Shown piece after piece: positions 23,210-34,811 of a DNA stretch of 64,000 nucleotides (position 1 is its first letter; every line of letters starts with the position of its first letter). Source of the stretch: Tragulus kanchil (Eukaryota; Chordata; Mammalia; Artiodactyla; Tragulidae); assembly GCA_022376925.1 (NCBI GenBank), contig JAIOJX010000026.1:201290400-201354399 (forward strand), in the 5' to 3' direction. Below the pieces are notes generated by a model, which saw nothing but the letters and a program-made list of their open reading frames with translations, searched no databases and was not told the DNA's origin. The position numbers were made by a program, and so were the translations under genes.

Positions 23210-25300
23210 TTTCTCATTAGCCACATCCTAATGGCTTCTCCTACTCAGAGATAGAGCTGGAAGAAGCCTACAGCTGAGCGTATCCCAATTCATTTTGTAG
23301 CTGAGCAAATAGACCCAGAGAGATGAAGTGGATGATCATAGTACTACCAAAAGGTGGGAGATAAGATTGTGTCGGGATGCTGATCATATTCTTATGTGGA
23401 TTTTTCAAGTATTTACTGAGCACCTACCACATGTTGGGCATTGGATTAGATGCTGGAGATATAGGGAATTCCTGCTCTGGGGTGGTTTAGACATGTACCA
23501 GCCCATGAACCATAGGCAAGCACGTGGTGCTGATGTGCCTGGGAAAAGTGGACCAAATTTGTGGGGATGCCGAACACCTATTGTTGTATCATTAATTTTA
23601 AAAAACCCTAGGGAGTTCTTTCTGAAATTTTTGCTTTCCCAGAATTCTAAATTCTTCCTTTATTTTATGATATCATCAATATATAGCTATATGGATTTAA
23701 TAGCAATTTTCAAAGAAAGAAAAAAATCAGACAGTGTTAAAGACATATCCTGATGTAAAATGTTAAAACATGAAAAAAGGAGATTTTAGGTTTAGAGAAA
23801 TATGGTTATGGTTATGAAGATTTAGAGAAAAGTCTGAAAGAGGCCATTTTCTTAGTTCTTTTGGGGTATCCAAAACCATATTACTCTGTCAATAATTTGA
23901 AAATTACATATATTGAATTATGTATAGTTTTGAACTCTGTCTTGCATGAGAAGTATTCAATTAATATTTGTTAAATAAGTGACTTAGATTCTTGGTGAAG
24001 GTCTCTTACCTGTTGTTTTCTATTCTCTTTGGCATGTAGATTTATGCTCCTATATTCCCCCTCATTTGGTGGAGTTTCCTGGTGGAGAGTTATTAATTCA
24101 TGTCTTCAATGCACTATGTTTAACCAGAACACATGTTTCTGATGTCTTTTCATTTTGGAAGATTTGAAACAGGGGAGGGAAGTGGGTTTGGGATAATTTG
24201 ACTAAAGCCAAGTGGCTAGTACATTACATGATAACCATCTTCCTGGTGTGCTTCGGATTGGTCACTCATCACTGTTTGCATGGACTCGAAAACTGACCAA
24301 GGAAGGGACAGAGAGAACGTCTTCCTACAGTTAGGTACTTGGGACCATTAAGAAACAGGTGAATAATTTGCATTCTTTAGGTGAATGAAAAATATCTTAG
24401 CTCTGTCCTTAACAAACACAGGTGAAGGATGATTTATTAACTTTCAAATTCAGTTCAGAGGATGTTTTCTAGTGGGAAAACCTAACAATTCTATCCTAAG
24501 TACTCCAGTATCTTTGGGTTACTAAAGATTTCTTTGAATTTTCTTTGATCTGCGGACCTCTGTGTGCTTTGTAACTGTATACAGGATTAAATGCTTCCTC
24601 CGTTTAAATAGAAAACCCAAAGCACAGAGATATAAAGTGACTTGAACAAGGGTTTTCAATAAGTTGATTAGAGGCTGGTTTAGAATCAGGGGCTTCTGAA
24701 TTAAAACAGTGTTGTTTTGTTTTCTTGTGTTAATATGCTAAATGAGCTATAAAAAGTCTCTTTTTGATAGATAGTATATAATCATATTACCAAAGAGATT
24801 CATATACACTGTGTATAAAATTATACTTTCTCACATACTGTAAAAAACAAAAGATGGGCCTGAAGACCAAAGTTAGCCTTAATTAACAATATCTGTCACA
24901 TAGTAATTCTCTGGATTTTAAAAAGTCTCATTATAGTTATGCACTTAATATTTTTCTAATGTTCTATAGACTGGTCATTTTAATGAAGAATTATGGGCTC
25001 CACTGGATTGAAAGCTAGGAGAAGGGTTGGAAGGAAAGCACAGGGTTGTGGAAGTAGAAGGCTTTTCCTGAGGTGGGATTTATAGTGTGAACCCCTCAGA
25101 CCACCCACCTTAGAATCACCTGAAAACTTGCTGAAATATTACTAGACCTACACCTGACTCATGAATCAGAATCTTTTGGGGAGATAGAAATAGGGATAGA
25201 GAATATTCATTTTAAATAATGTAAAGGTGAGCTGAAGACACATTCAGCAGGATTCCTTAATGGGCAAAATCTCAGAAAAATTAAGGACTATGCCTTATTT
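23210..25300. other. Intergenic stretch without recognised gene
   Basis: AT-rich. A stretch at about 23400-23560 (CTGAGCACCTACCACATG, GGATTAGATGCTGGAGATAT) looks like an ancient mammal-wide repeat of uncertain family, and 25085-25190 resembles MER5. Nothing else seen. Confidence 0.6.
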
Positions 25301-25310
25301 GTAAAAGTCA

Positions 25311-25505
25311 GTTGGAGACTTTGCTTGTGGGTCCAGAGGCTGGGACTCTGCACTCCCAATGCAAGGGGCCCAGTTTGAACCCTGGTCAGGGAAGTAGATC
25401 CCACATGCCTCAACTGGAAGTTCACATGCAGCAGCTGAAGATCCCTCATGTGCTGCAACTAAGACCTGGCACAGCCACGTGCATAAATAAATAAATATTT
25501 TTTTA
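25311..25505 (+). mobile_element. CHR-type SINE
   Basis: GGGACTCTGCACTCCCAATG, AGTTTGAACCCTGGTCAGGG, GCTGAAGATCCCTCATG, with a TAAA-rich tail. Flanked by target repeat AAAAGTCA (25303-25310 and 25506-25513). Confidence 0.85.
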
Positions 25506-25842
25506 AAAAGTCAATTAAGATTTGGTGTTTTAAAACAGCAGGGAAATTTTTAGATAAACTGTTCATTGAAAATATTCTTCTCTTGAAGAATAAAAGTGTT
25601 TTATGCAAACAATTCTTTTGAACTACTTTGTATGTGATAAAATATGAGAACACCGTTTATATACTTCAGATCAAAGGAAATTTTTCAATAAGATTTTCCA
25701 GGATTAAAGCATGTTCTTTTGAAATTAAGAAGCAGTAGGAAATATACTATGCAAAATCCAATTAACTGGGTATAAAATTCAGACTGTGCAATCATTTGGC
25801 CCCTGCTAACCTGAGGTTTAAATTTATACTATGTATGAAAAA

Positions 25843-25979
25843 TAGAGAAGGAAATGGCAACCCACTCCAGTATTCTTCCCTGGAGAATTCCATGGAAAAA
25901 GGAGTCTGAGAGGCCACAGTCCAGATTGTGGCATAGTCAGATACAACTGAGTGTCTGACTCTTTCCCACTTACTCACTC
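25843..25979 (+). mobile_element. Bov-A SINE fragment
   Basis: GAGAAGGAAATGGCAACCCA, TATTCTTCCCTGGAGAATTC, CAACTGAGTGTCTGACTC. A perfect 12-base target repeat ATGTATGAAAAA flanks it (25831-25842 and 25980-25991). Confidence 0.88.
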
Positions 25980-26657
25980 ATGTATGAAAAAGGGATTTGA
26001 ATGGAAAAATTTCTATATATCAGGTATAAATTAATCACTTAATTTCCCTAACTAAAATCATTCAATGACCCCCCCCCTTATCTCTAAGGACAAAGTTCAG
26101 ACTCTTGAGGAATACTCATAGGACTTCCTTCTCAAGCCTCATGTCTCCCCAACATGTTTCCATTTCAGTTTCTCCTCATTCTGACCTCTCAGATCTTCTC
26201 AGATAATCATTCTTCTTGTTTCTACCAGCAACATTCCCCCTTTCTCCCTTCTTCTCCAGCATTTAATGAGCATTTAACACATAATGTGTTATTACTAATA
26301 GTATCATTACTGACAATGGAGAAGAGCACCCATGTTAAGAAATATTTTTGAGGTAATCTGGTCTTTCTGAGCCCTTGGATATAAGAGGAGTGAGAAGATA
26401 TACAGAGATATGAAGGATGGTACTTAAATTTTTGACTTGAGAAATGAAGACATTAATTTGAAAGTTAGGGCTAATTATTGCATATGAGAAAAAAAGAAGC
26501 ATTGAGTGATTGTATGTTTTATTTTGTTCATACTAAATTTAAGATGCTCATGGGTTGGGGGAAAGATGTTACCCTGGAGTAGAAATGAGGAGTCTGGACT
26601 TCCAGAAGGAGGTTGGGGTTGAAGACAGAGATGGTATTTAAAGCAAGAGCAGTAATG

Positions 26658-26775
26658 AGACTTCCCTGGTGGTCCAGTGGTTAGGACACCATGCTCCCCA
26701 TGTAGGAAGCTAGTCAGGAAGCTAAGATCCTGCATCCTGCATGTCACACAGAGCAGACAAAAGGAAAAAACCAAC
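26658..26775 (+). mobile_element. CHR-type SINE
   Basis: ACTTCCCTGGTGGTCCAGTG then GTCAGGAAGCTAAGATCCTG and an A-rich end; near-matching target repeat (AGCAGTAATGA / AGCAATAATGA). Confidence 0.8.
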
Positions 26776-27158
26776 AGCAATAATGAAAACTCCTGGAAAG
26801 AATGATGTGGAGAGGAGGTGGCAAGGGGTATTTCAAGACCAAGAGGGAGAGGAGTAGCAAGCAGAGGAAGTCAATGAGGAAGGAAGGAAGAAAGTTAGAA
26901 GCATGGTACCCTAGAGTGAGGAGAGGCAAGTGGTTCGGGACAGTGGCAGGGTTGATTCTGTTGAAGGTTGCCAATAAGTGAAGTAAGATGAAGCTTAGGA
27001 ACTGACCTCTGACTTCAGCCACAGGGAGACCACTGGTGACAAGGGCAAGTGTAGAGTAAGGATGATGAAAGCTCATGCTGCGTGGGCTACAGGAAAAGCC
27101 AACAAGAGGAAGTGGTGACCAAGACCATAGAAGATTCCTTGAATGGTTTTTCTGAGGA

Positions 27159-27340
27159 GAAAGTGAAAGTTGCTCATTGTCCAACTCTTTGGGATGCATG
27201 AACGAGCCATGGAATTCTCCAGGCAAGAATGCTGGAGTAGGTAGCCATTCCCTTCTCCCAGGGATCTTCCCAACCCAGGGATCAAACCAAAATCTCCCAC
27301 ATTGCAGGTGGATTCTTTACCATCTGAGCGACCAGGGAAG
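27159..27340 (-). mobile_element. Bov-tA/Bov-A SINE
   Basis: Reverse orientation: GAAAGTTGCTCATTGTCC, GGCAAGAATGCTGGAGTAGG, ATTCTTTACCATCTGAGCG, ACCAGGGAAG. Confidence 0.85.
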
Positions 27341-28849
27341 AAACAGATAAATGGGGCTGTGTGATGATGATATGGGATGAAAGGGAGTGTTTGGTTCTTT
27401 TTTTCTTCTCTTTCTTTCTTTTTTTTTTTTTAATGCTGGAGACATAGACCATGTGAAAGTGATAAGAATTATTTGGGAGAGAGGAAGACACTAGCATACA
27501 GGCAAAAGATGGTATCTGCAGGATGAGATCTGCAGGATATATAAGGGTTGCAGAGGCTGAATGGAAGGGTCAGCCCAGGTTTGCAGCCAGGAGTGTTCAT
27601 CCATGCTGACAAAAGAGAGGGCAAGGATGTCAGGATATGAGCAGGTCCGTGGGTGGCTTTGGTGTGGGAAGGTGAATACTTTTATTTTGTACTGATGGAT
27701 GAACCAGGGTATCAGTTGGGAACTGGATAGAGAGGGGATGGAGAGGTCTTCGAGAAAGTGGTGTGCAATGGTTGTCCAGAGAAAGGAAAAATATATACAG
27801 ACTCTCCTTAGGCAATTACCTACATGCCTGCTTGCAGTTTTTCATCATGAATTTAAAGTAAGACAAGTCATTATATTTGAGTGTTTTTCTCTGGTAAACT
27901 TCAGATGTTGCCCTCACCCTGCAGCACGGTCCTTAGCTTTGTCTGTCAGTCCTGCTAGATTCTTCTGTGGAAAACTGAGTGGCTCCTAAAAGTCTAGATC
28001 TGGTGCTCTCTAATGTTCTCTGCTATTTACTGCTATTACAAACATATTTATGCATCTGTATCTCCCATCAGAACATAAGCTCACAGAAGGTCAGGGTTTT
28101 TATCTATGTTGTTTGGAGTTCTAACTCCAAATTCAAACAAAGCATTTATCACACAGTAGGTGCTGAACACACACTAGTTGAATAAGAGAAATAAAATAGT
28201 TATCAGTCTCTGCAATTTCCACATTAGCATCAAGAACAGTTGTGTGAATGTTAATTAAAAAGAATTCTAACCTATTTATTGCCAAAATAGTAACAAGTTT
28301 CCTATGATTTATAGTTCAGCTTCCTCTTGCTGCTATTTTCAAAGTTACTATGTGTAATTATATATAAGTTTATTTCCCCAAAAGAAGTTTCGCCTTTTGG
28401 CTGATTTCTTTTCTTTACCTTCTAAAATGGTGAATAATGAAGACATTAGTTTATAATAACAAGATTAAAGGAGAAAAATTAGCACCAAACTTAAGTGCGG
28501 TATAACATATCTGCCCATCACAGTTTATCTGCTAGTTTTCTTTTTCGAATTAGAAACCTACATGCTTAAATAAAGTATAACCTATGTTTCCCACATAATT
28601 TGTGCAAAAAGGAGAAATATATATTTAAATATGTTTAGGAATATTTTGAATGATTAGGAATACTTTGAAAAGAGTATGTTGATTTTCTTGGTTTTAATAC
28701 AGAGAATAGATTAAATACACAATCTAAAATGTGGCCCTCAGTGGTACTTCTCCATAGTTAGGTTACAGATGTGCTTTTCTTTGACCACAGTCACTATGGT
28801 GACTCATCAATAAGAATGGCAATATTTTATACAGATACAAGAATGCATT
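27341..28849. other. Intergenic stretch, nothing recognised
   Basis: A T-rich run at about 27400-27432 and otherwise ordinary AT-rich sequence; no splice-supported or conserved coding frame seen. Confidence 0.5.
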
Positions 28850-29010
28850 TACTATCTCATATAATCTTCATAATACCCCATAACCTTGAGATGTATTTTT
28901 ATCTCTAATATAAGTAAAATAAAATTTAGGAAGACTAAATAAAGCTCTTTACCAATTCACAGAGCTTGTAAAGGGAAGAGACTGGTCAGGATCCAAAACT
29001 AATTTTCGTT
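28850..29010 (-). mobile_element. MIR remnant
   Basis: Ancient MIR-like order in reverse: ATCTTCATAATACCCCATAA then CCAATTCACAGAGCTTGTAA. Highly diverged. Confidence 0.4.
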
Positions 29011-29689
29011 CAATAATGCAATATGGAGAGTCCCTTATTGGAAGCCCCTATGATGTTAAAGGTCCCTTGCAGTTCTAATTTTTGTATAATTTCTAAAGAG
29101 AAAAAGATCTTGTATCTTACTCACCTTGGATTAGCAGCTCCATTAGTGACTGGGAGATAATTTAGACTATTTTCCGTGTTTCTCCTGTTGTCTGGATGTA
29201 CACATGTAGACCCAAGCTTTACACTAAGTGGCTCAAAGGGACAACCATTCTTTGGGTAGTAGGTATTGCTGCTTCCATTTATTTTACTGCTGCAATCTCT
29301 GCTCTAGACAGCAGAGGATGAAAACATGTCCATGATAGACAAAGGTTTTGGAGATCCTGGTAAAATGGATGTATTTGTGCATAAAACCTAAATTTATGCT
29401 TCTTTTCATTGGTGTAGGTTTTTAGTCTCTAGTTATTAGCTTAAGTACTTAGTGCAAAAGTAAATATGTAGTTTAGTTTTATATAATGCTGAGTTCACTC
29501 GTGCCATTAATTTATTTTAACAGATATCCCATAACCCCTAAGTTAAACTCTACAATTGCTAATGCACACTATGGACCAGATGAACATTTGACACACATTA
29601 CACAGCATGTGTCGCTGAATTATGGAAAGCTTTTTAGGTAATAACAAACATTTGTACCATGCATTATTTAATAAGAGTGCATGTAAGAA

Positions 29690-29800
29690 TGAACTCACTC
29701 TACAGATGGAGAAAAAAGACTCAAAGAGGTTAGTGACTTGGCCAAGCTCAAGCTCTTGTAAATGGCAGAGTTAGCACCTGGAAATACCATGAGGGTCCAT
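29690..29800 (-). mobile_element. MIR remnant
   Basis: CTACAGATGGAGAAAAAAGA, CAAAGAGGTTAGTGACTTGG, AAATGGCAGAG: reverse MIR core. Confidence 0.55.
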
Positions 29801-29889
29801 GACTATAGTAAGCTTCCTAACAATGGGATGGTGTGTTATCATTTATTAGAATGAAAATCAAACAATAATAAACAGTTTCAAAGATGAGT

Positions 29890-30122
29890 ACTGCTGCTGC
29901 TGCACTAAGCTGTTTCAGTTGTGTCCAACTCTTTGTGACCCTATGGTGGACTGCAGCTCAACAGGCTTCCCTATCCATGGATTCTCCTGGGAAAAAATAC
30001 TGGAGTGCATTGCCATGCCCTCCTCCAGGGTATCTTCCTGACCCAAGGATTAAACCCCCATCCCTTAGGTCTCCTGCATTTGCAGGCAGGTTCTTTACCA
30101 CTAATGCCTCCTGGGAAGCCCC
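29890..30122 (-). mobile_element. Bov-A SINE
   Basis: Starts GCTGCTGCTGC, then TCAGTTGTGTCCAACTCTTT, CTCCTCCAGGGTATCTTCC, GTTCTTTACCACTAATGCC, CTGGGAAGCCCC. Confidence 0.88.
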
Positions 30123-30591
30123 TTAAAGACTAGTAATTAAGGGCAACAAATCCTTGACTCTAGGAACACCAAATGTATCATATGCATATGGGAACTCAAA
30201 ATCAGAGTTGGAAAAAAGTGACTAGAGGAAATTATAGGAACCTCTCTGTGAATGAGATATTGTACCACAGTGAGAACACTGAGCTGAGAGATGGAAACCA
30301 GTGGAAAATTCATCCATAAAGCAGGAAGTTGCCCAGAATGGATAGCTCAGTTGGGCCACCTTGTCCTAGTTCCAACATAAAGAGGTCTTCTGGTTTCTGG
30401 CCAAGGAGGATGACCAGCTGTTATACCCAGGTGCTTTTGTGCCTTCTAGATTCTGGTTGGTCCTACCAATGAGGACCCTGGGCAGAGACGGGAGGAAGAG
30501 GGGATATAAAGTTACGGGGTGCCCTTGGCTCTCTTGCTGTGAGGATTCCCAAGGTCACTGCTCCTCTCAGGGCTCCTGGTTTCCGGGTTCC

Positions 30592-30720
30592 CTATCAATG
30601 CAGTGGTTAGGATGCTGCACTTTCACTGCCAAGGGCCTGGATTTGAGCTCTGGTCAGGGAACTAAAATCCCACACGCCATGTGATGTGGCCAAATAAATA
30701 AATAATAAAAAATTTAAAAA
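30592..30720 (+). mobile_element. CHR-type SINE
   Basis: CAGTGGTTAGGATGCTGCAC, TCTGGTCAGGGAACTAAAAT, TAAA-rich tail; short target repeat GGGTTCC on both sides. Confidence 0.8.
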
Positions 30721-31143
30721 GGGTTCCTGTTTTCCACAACTCTCCCCCTTCACGTGACACCGTGCTTCAGGTCTGGATTCATGTGCAGGCACCCCCTTTG
30801 TGGTTCTCCTACCTGCTGCCCACATCCATGGAACAGGTACCTCTGTAAATGACCTCTCCTTGCCTTATCTCAGTTTGAACCCTGCTGGAACCCTAATTGA
30901 TAGATTCTGGGAGATTCCTCCCAGCTGTCATTCTGCACATAACTATTTGTGAAGTAACTTGACTTGCCTGTTCTTCTTTCTCCAAAGTTACAGTTCTTGA
31001 GTTCTTCAACTCAAGTTCAGACGGTGTACCATTTATTAACATATGAATGTGGTCTGCATTCAGTTAATTTTCCTAAGAGTGTCACTATTGTCCACAATCA
31101 AAAGTAAGACAGAAGTCAAACATAGATAAAATAAGGGCACAGC

Positions 31144-31149
31144 TTTATT
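31144..31149 (-). promoter_or_regulatory. MYB: MYB polyadenylation signal AATAAA
   Basis: TTTATT on the plus strand, AATAAA on the gene strand (context GTGAAATAAAGCTG). A T/G-rich stretch follows at about 31085-31115, suitable as the downstream element. Cleavage is expected near 31125. Confidence 0.65.
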
Positions 31150-31384
31150 TCACTACAAGGCAGTAACTGTCATATCAAAAGGTCAGTGCCGGCCATCGTG
31201 CACCAAATGTTCTTAAGGCAGCAATTGGCTATCGACCCCAGCTGCAAACACACGTTGCGTGTGGCAGTTCTGAGACCATACTCTTAAAGACTCTGGGGAA
31301 TGCTGATTGAACACACCTAACCCCTGAATTACAGACTCAGTCAGGCTGAACTCAAAACAAAACGAAGGACATCAACAACACAGA

Positions 31385-31392
31385 TCTCCCAA
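31385..31392 (-). promoter_or_regulatory. miR-150 seed match (8mer) in MYB 3' UTR
   Basis: The gene strand reads TTGGGAGA, a full 8mer seed match to miR-150-5p. MYB is an established miR-150 target in lymphocyte development, through two 3' UTR sites. Confidence 0.75.
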
Positions 31393-31469
31393 GAAAGAAG
31401 TGCAATGCATATTCTTATAAACCAACAATAACAAAAAAAGAAAAACAAATAACAACCACAAATGCAAAA

Positions 31470-31477
31470 TCTCCCAA
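31470..31477 (-). promoter_or_regulatory. miR-150 seed match (8mer) in MYB 3' UTR
   Basis: Second TTGGGAGA 8mer on the gene strand, 85 bases from the other. The pair agrees with the known two-site arrangement in MYB. Confidence 0.75.
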
Positions 31478-31510
31478 ATAACTTTTCCAATGTATTACAA
31501 AAGGAAAAAT

Positions 31511-31511
31511 G

Positions 31512-31544
<33 letters not shown>

Positions 31545-31563
31545 GTATACATATATATATATA
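31511..31563. repeat. (AT)n microsatellite in MYB 3' UTR
   Basis: Near-perfect TA dinucleotide run with a few G/C interruptions (GTATATGTATAC). Self-complementary, so the RNA could fold into an AU hairpin. It lies between the miR-150 and miR-15/16 sites. Confidence 0.95.
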
Positions 31564-31656
31564 AAATTTAAAAAGTTTGAAATACTAGTGCATAGTCAAT
31601 TACCTAACACCAAGTTTCTTTTCTCTCCATCCCAAGCACTACTGCCCCTCTGACAC

Positions 31657-31664
31657 TAGCAGCA
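31657..31664 (-). promoter_or_regulatory. miR-15/16-family seed match (8mer) in MYB 3' UTR
   Basis: Gene strand TGCTGCTA, an 8mer match to the miR-15/16/195/424 seed. MYB is a reported miR-15a/16 target. A second identical site lies 27 bases away. Confidence 0.7.
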
Positions 31665-31683
31665 TGTCTACAGGCTAAGTCCA

Positions 31684-31691
31684 TAGCAGCA
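31684..31691 (-). promoter_or_regulatory. miR-15/16-family seed match (8mer) in MYB 3' UTR
   Basis: Second TGCTGCTA 8mer. A 27-base start-to-start distance is within the range where two sites can act cooperatively. Confidence 0.7.
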
Positions 31692-32010
31692 AAACACATT
31701 TTTTTTTTTCATTTGGCATGTACAAAATTAAATTACTGAATAAAAATATAATTTTTTATAAAACTATTTCATACAGTAATAATTTTTTAAGCAAGCTAAC
31801 AACAATAAAAAAACCCTCATAAAATGGTGTGTACAATAAATGTACCTCCAATGTTATTAACCATAGATGAGCATTTACAATATTGATTACTTATTCCATG
31901 GGGTGAAGTCAACACTTATAGTAATGCATTGTGTTTAGTGATTGAGAAAAGTGAAATATTGGAGTACCTTTTTTTGTGTGTAAAATTTCAAAACCCTCAT
32001 CACAGAAAAA

Positions 32011-32017
32011 AATACTG
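32011..32017 (-). promoter_or_regulatory. miR-200b/c/429 seed match (7mer-m8) in MYB 3' UTR
   Basis: Gene strand CAGTATT, a 7mer-m8 match to the miR-200b/c/429 seed, a family reported to act on MYB. A single 7mer is weak evidence. Confidence 0.45.
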
Positions 32018-32328
32018 GTCTGTTGGATCCTCTTAAAATACACATATATCATTTTATGTTTTCTTTTTTTTAAAAAATCTGCATTAAGATACTAACAACT
32101 GACTATAATCCATGACCTAATAATTTAGGTAAAACGGTTACTTATTAATTTTTTAAAAAAAATCCGTTTAGTTGGGTGAAATCTCATAGGATGTCACCCA
32201 CCTAAATGCACTTGGTGCTGCTCTTGACTGTTGTACCACAACAAAAAATAGGCACTTCTCCCATTCATGAAAAGTCTCATGTAGAGGAATGCTATATCCC
32301 AAGTCAACTTGAAGTGTTCTGAAAACCA

Positions 32329-32335
32329 TAATGCT
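32329..32335 (-). promoter_or_regulatory. miR-155 seed match (7mer-m8), just after the stop codon
   Basis: Gene strand AGCATTA, a match to the miR-155 seed, 15 bases after the TGA. Sites this close to the stop codon are often poorly active because of the terminating ribosome. Confidence 0.35.
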
Positions 32336-32349
32336 TGTCTGCAGACGTC

Positions 32350-32466
32350 TCACATGACCAGAGTCCGGGTTGAGAAGGCATTCACGTATTTCCGAGGCTG
32401 ACCGGAAGCTGTCATCTGATCGTCTGTCTTCCCACAGGATGCAGACTCCCAGGCACCGCTACAAGG
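32350..32466 (-). CDS. MYB: MYB exon 15, coding part with stop codon
   Basis: 117 nt: 38 codons and a TGA stop at 32350-32352. Starts PCSGAWESASCGKTDDQMTA and ends with RKYVNAFSTRTLVM, the characteristic C-terminus of c-Myb. Acceptor is a pyrimidine-rich tract ending CCCCTGTAAG before 32466. The intron upstream, back to exon 14, is the longest visible: about 16.8 kb as assembled, inflated by several duplications. The 3' UTR follows directly. Confidence 0.96.
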   Translation of the reverse strand, partial: PCSGAWESASCGKTDDQMTASGQPRKYVNAFSTRTLVM

Positions 32467-33114
32467 CTTACAGGGGTAGGGAGAGAGAAGGCAAGGGCAA
32501 GGTCAGACCAGGAAGTACATGCTTTAGCTCACAGGTGGATTCCCAACCCTGTCAAGGCCAGAGGAAAAAAAATGCTGACCTCCAGATAGCAAGTAGTAGA
32601 CACCAGGGAGCCTTGGTCAGATAAAATCTTTACTTTGACAACCAGGAATTCAGCATTCTTAAGTGATATTAATTATGAGAAGTTGTTTAGCACAAACAGA
32701 GAAAACCCACTCTAAACAGGATGATAAAACACAGCTGTATCTTCATGTTTGAGTGCCTTTTGTCTATTTGGAGATTTTACAGAGTCAGAGACAGGAATAA
32801 GTCTAGTCCCCCAGATGCCTAAGGTGAGTTGTGGGCATTTACTCAGTAAGCAAACGGGTGAGTGCTTAAGCTGTGCAGCGAAGCAGCTCCTGTAGGTGCT
32901 GGAATTGATCAACACCTACTAAACAGTATATATTTTTAACCAAATTAATTACATTTTTAATTTATTCATGAAAATGTAAGCGTATCCATTAAAATGGATA
33001 TTTATCAATTAAATAAATATCTATTTATTAGAATAGTTTACTTTTTAAAGATGCACTAGAAGATACAGGATGGAGCTAATATCTCACAGGCAGCATCTGG
33101 ATGTGGATCCTTCA

Positions 33115-33290
33115 CGCACATGATCTCACTTACACAGCACAACTAACTTGGGTGGAGTGCTCATTCTCTCTTTAACTGGGCAGGAAATGGAGACTCAGAG
33201 GAAGTGGAGATACCTTGCCCAAAGTCATTCCATGGAGAAGCTGTGGAATGGTTTTGAACCTGTGTCTGTCTTCTGCCTAGCCTCAGCTCA
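33115..33290 (-). mobile_element. MIR remnant
   Basis: GGAAATGGAGACTCAGAGGA, TACCTTGCCCAAAGTCATTC, GGTTTTGAACCTGTGTCTG in reverse MIR order. Repeated at about 34232-34407. Confidence 0.55.
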
Positions 33291-33304
33291 TACCTGCCCT
33301 GCAT

Positions 33305-33693
33305 GTATGTGTGTGTAGTCGTGTCTGACTCTCTGTGACCCCACCGACTACAGTCCACCAGCTTCCTCTATCCATGGGACCTTTCCAGCAAGAATACTGC
33401 AGTGGGTTGCCATTTCCTTCTCCTGAAACTCTTCCCAACCCAGGGACTGTACCTGGGTCTCTCGTGTCTCCTGCTCTTTGGTAGTGTTTAAGTTGCTAGG
33501 TTGTGTTCAGCTCTTGTGACTCCATGGACTGTAGCCTGCCAAGCTCCTCTGTCCATGGGATTCTCCAGGCAAGAATACAGAGTGGATTGCCATTTCCTTC
33601 TCCAGGAGATCTTCCTGACCAGGATAGAACCCAGGTCTCCTGCATCTCCTGCACTGTAAGCAGATTCTTTACGGCTGAGTCACCAGGGAAGCC
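33305..33693 (-). mobile_element. Two adjacent Bov-type SINEs, same orientation
   Basis: First at about 33305-33480 (GTCGTGTCTGACTCTCTGTG), second at about 33484-33693 (TTGTGACTCCATGGACTG, ending TCACCAGGGAAGCC). Both reverse. Confidence 0.88.
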
Positions 33694-34421
33694 ACCTGCC
33701 CTCCATGTTTCTTCAAACCAAAATATGTACTATTCGTACAAGGCCTCTGCTCTTTAGTGACTCAAGTTTGCCCTGCTTAGTTTCCAAAAGGATTCCTTAC
33801 AAAGAGGAATAAGTCTAGTCACCCCACTCTAAACAGGATGATAAAACACAGCTGTATCTTCATGTTTGAGTGCCTTTTGTCTATTTGGAGATTTTACAGA
33901 GTCAGAGACAGGAATAAGTCTAGTCCCCCAGATGCCTAAGGTGAGTTGTGGGCATTTACTCAGTAAGCAAACGGGTGAGTGCTTAAGCTGTGCAGCGAAG
34001 CAGCTCCTGTAGGTGCTGGAATTGATCAACACCTACTAAACAGTATATATTTTTAACCAAATTAATTACATTTTTAATTTATTCATGAAAATGTAAGCGT
34101 ATCCATTAAAATGGATATTTATCAATTAAATAAATATCTATTTATTAGAATAGTTTACTTTTTAAAGATGCACTAGAAGATACAGGATGGAGCTAATATC
34201 TCACAGGCAGCATCTGGATGTGGATCCTTCACGCACATGATCTCACTTACACAGCACAACTAACTTGGGTGGAGTGCTCATTCTCTCTTTAACTGGGCAG
34301 GAAATGGAGACTCAGAGGAAGTGGAGATACCTTGCCCAAAGTCATTCCATGGAGAAGCTGTGGAATGGTTTTGAACCTGTGTCTGTCTTCTGCCTAGCCT
34401 CAGCTCATACCTGCCCTGCAT

Positions 34422-34811
34422 GTATGTGTGTGTAGTCGTGTCTGACTCTCTGTGACCCCACCGACTACAGTCCACCAGCTTCCTCTATCCATGGGACCTT
34501 TCCAGCAAGAATACTGCAGTGGGTTGCCATTTCCTTCTCCTGAAACTCTTCCCAACCCAGGGACTGTACCTGGGTCTCTCGTGTCTCCTGCTCTTTGGTA
34601 GTGTTTAAGTTGCTAGGTTGTGTTCAGCTCTTGTGACTCCATGGACTGTAGCCTGCCAAGCTCCTCTGTCCATGGGATTCTCCAGGCAAGAATACAGAGT
34701 GGATTGCCATTTCCTTCTCCAGGAGATCTTCCTGACCAGGGATAGAACCCAGGTCTCCTGCATCTCCTGCACTGTAAGCAGATTCTTTACGGCTGAGTCA
34801 CCAGGGAAGCC
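34422..34811 (-). mobile_element. Two adjacent Bov-type SINEs, duplicate copy
   Basis: Second copy of the pair at 33305-33693 through duplication 11. Confidence 0.88.

Larger units (their letters stand above)
31125..32349 (-). other. MYB: MYB 3' untranslated region
   Basis: About 1.2 kb AT-rich stretch from the TGA to just past an AATAAA signal. The length and the presence of paired miR-150 and paired miR-15/16 seed sites agree with the known MYB 3' UTR. It also holds an AT dinucleotide run at 31511-31563. The cleavage point is inferred from the signal position, not seen directly. Confidence 0.8.

Noticed and set aside
23328..23753. A 141-codon open frame on the plus strand
   Set aside because: It lies in sequence resembling an ancient interspersed repeat and shows no known domain; length alone is not evidence in this context.
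26744..27226. A 160-codon open frame on the minus strand
   Set aside because: Overlaps a Bov SINE at one end, has no recognisable domain, and is in intergenic AT-rich DNA without splice or promoter context.
1..31120. Exons of AHI1, the expected neighbour downstream of MYB
   Set aside because: I searched by eye for splice-flanked conserved coding segments on both strands and found none; the gene probably lies further left.
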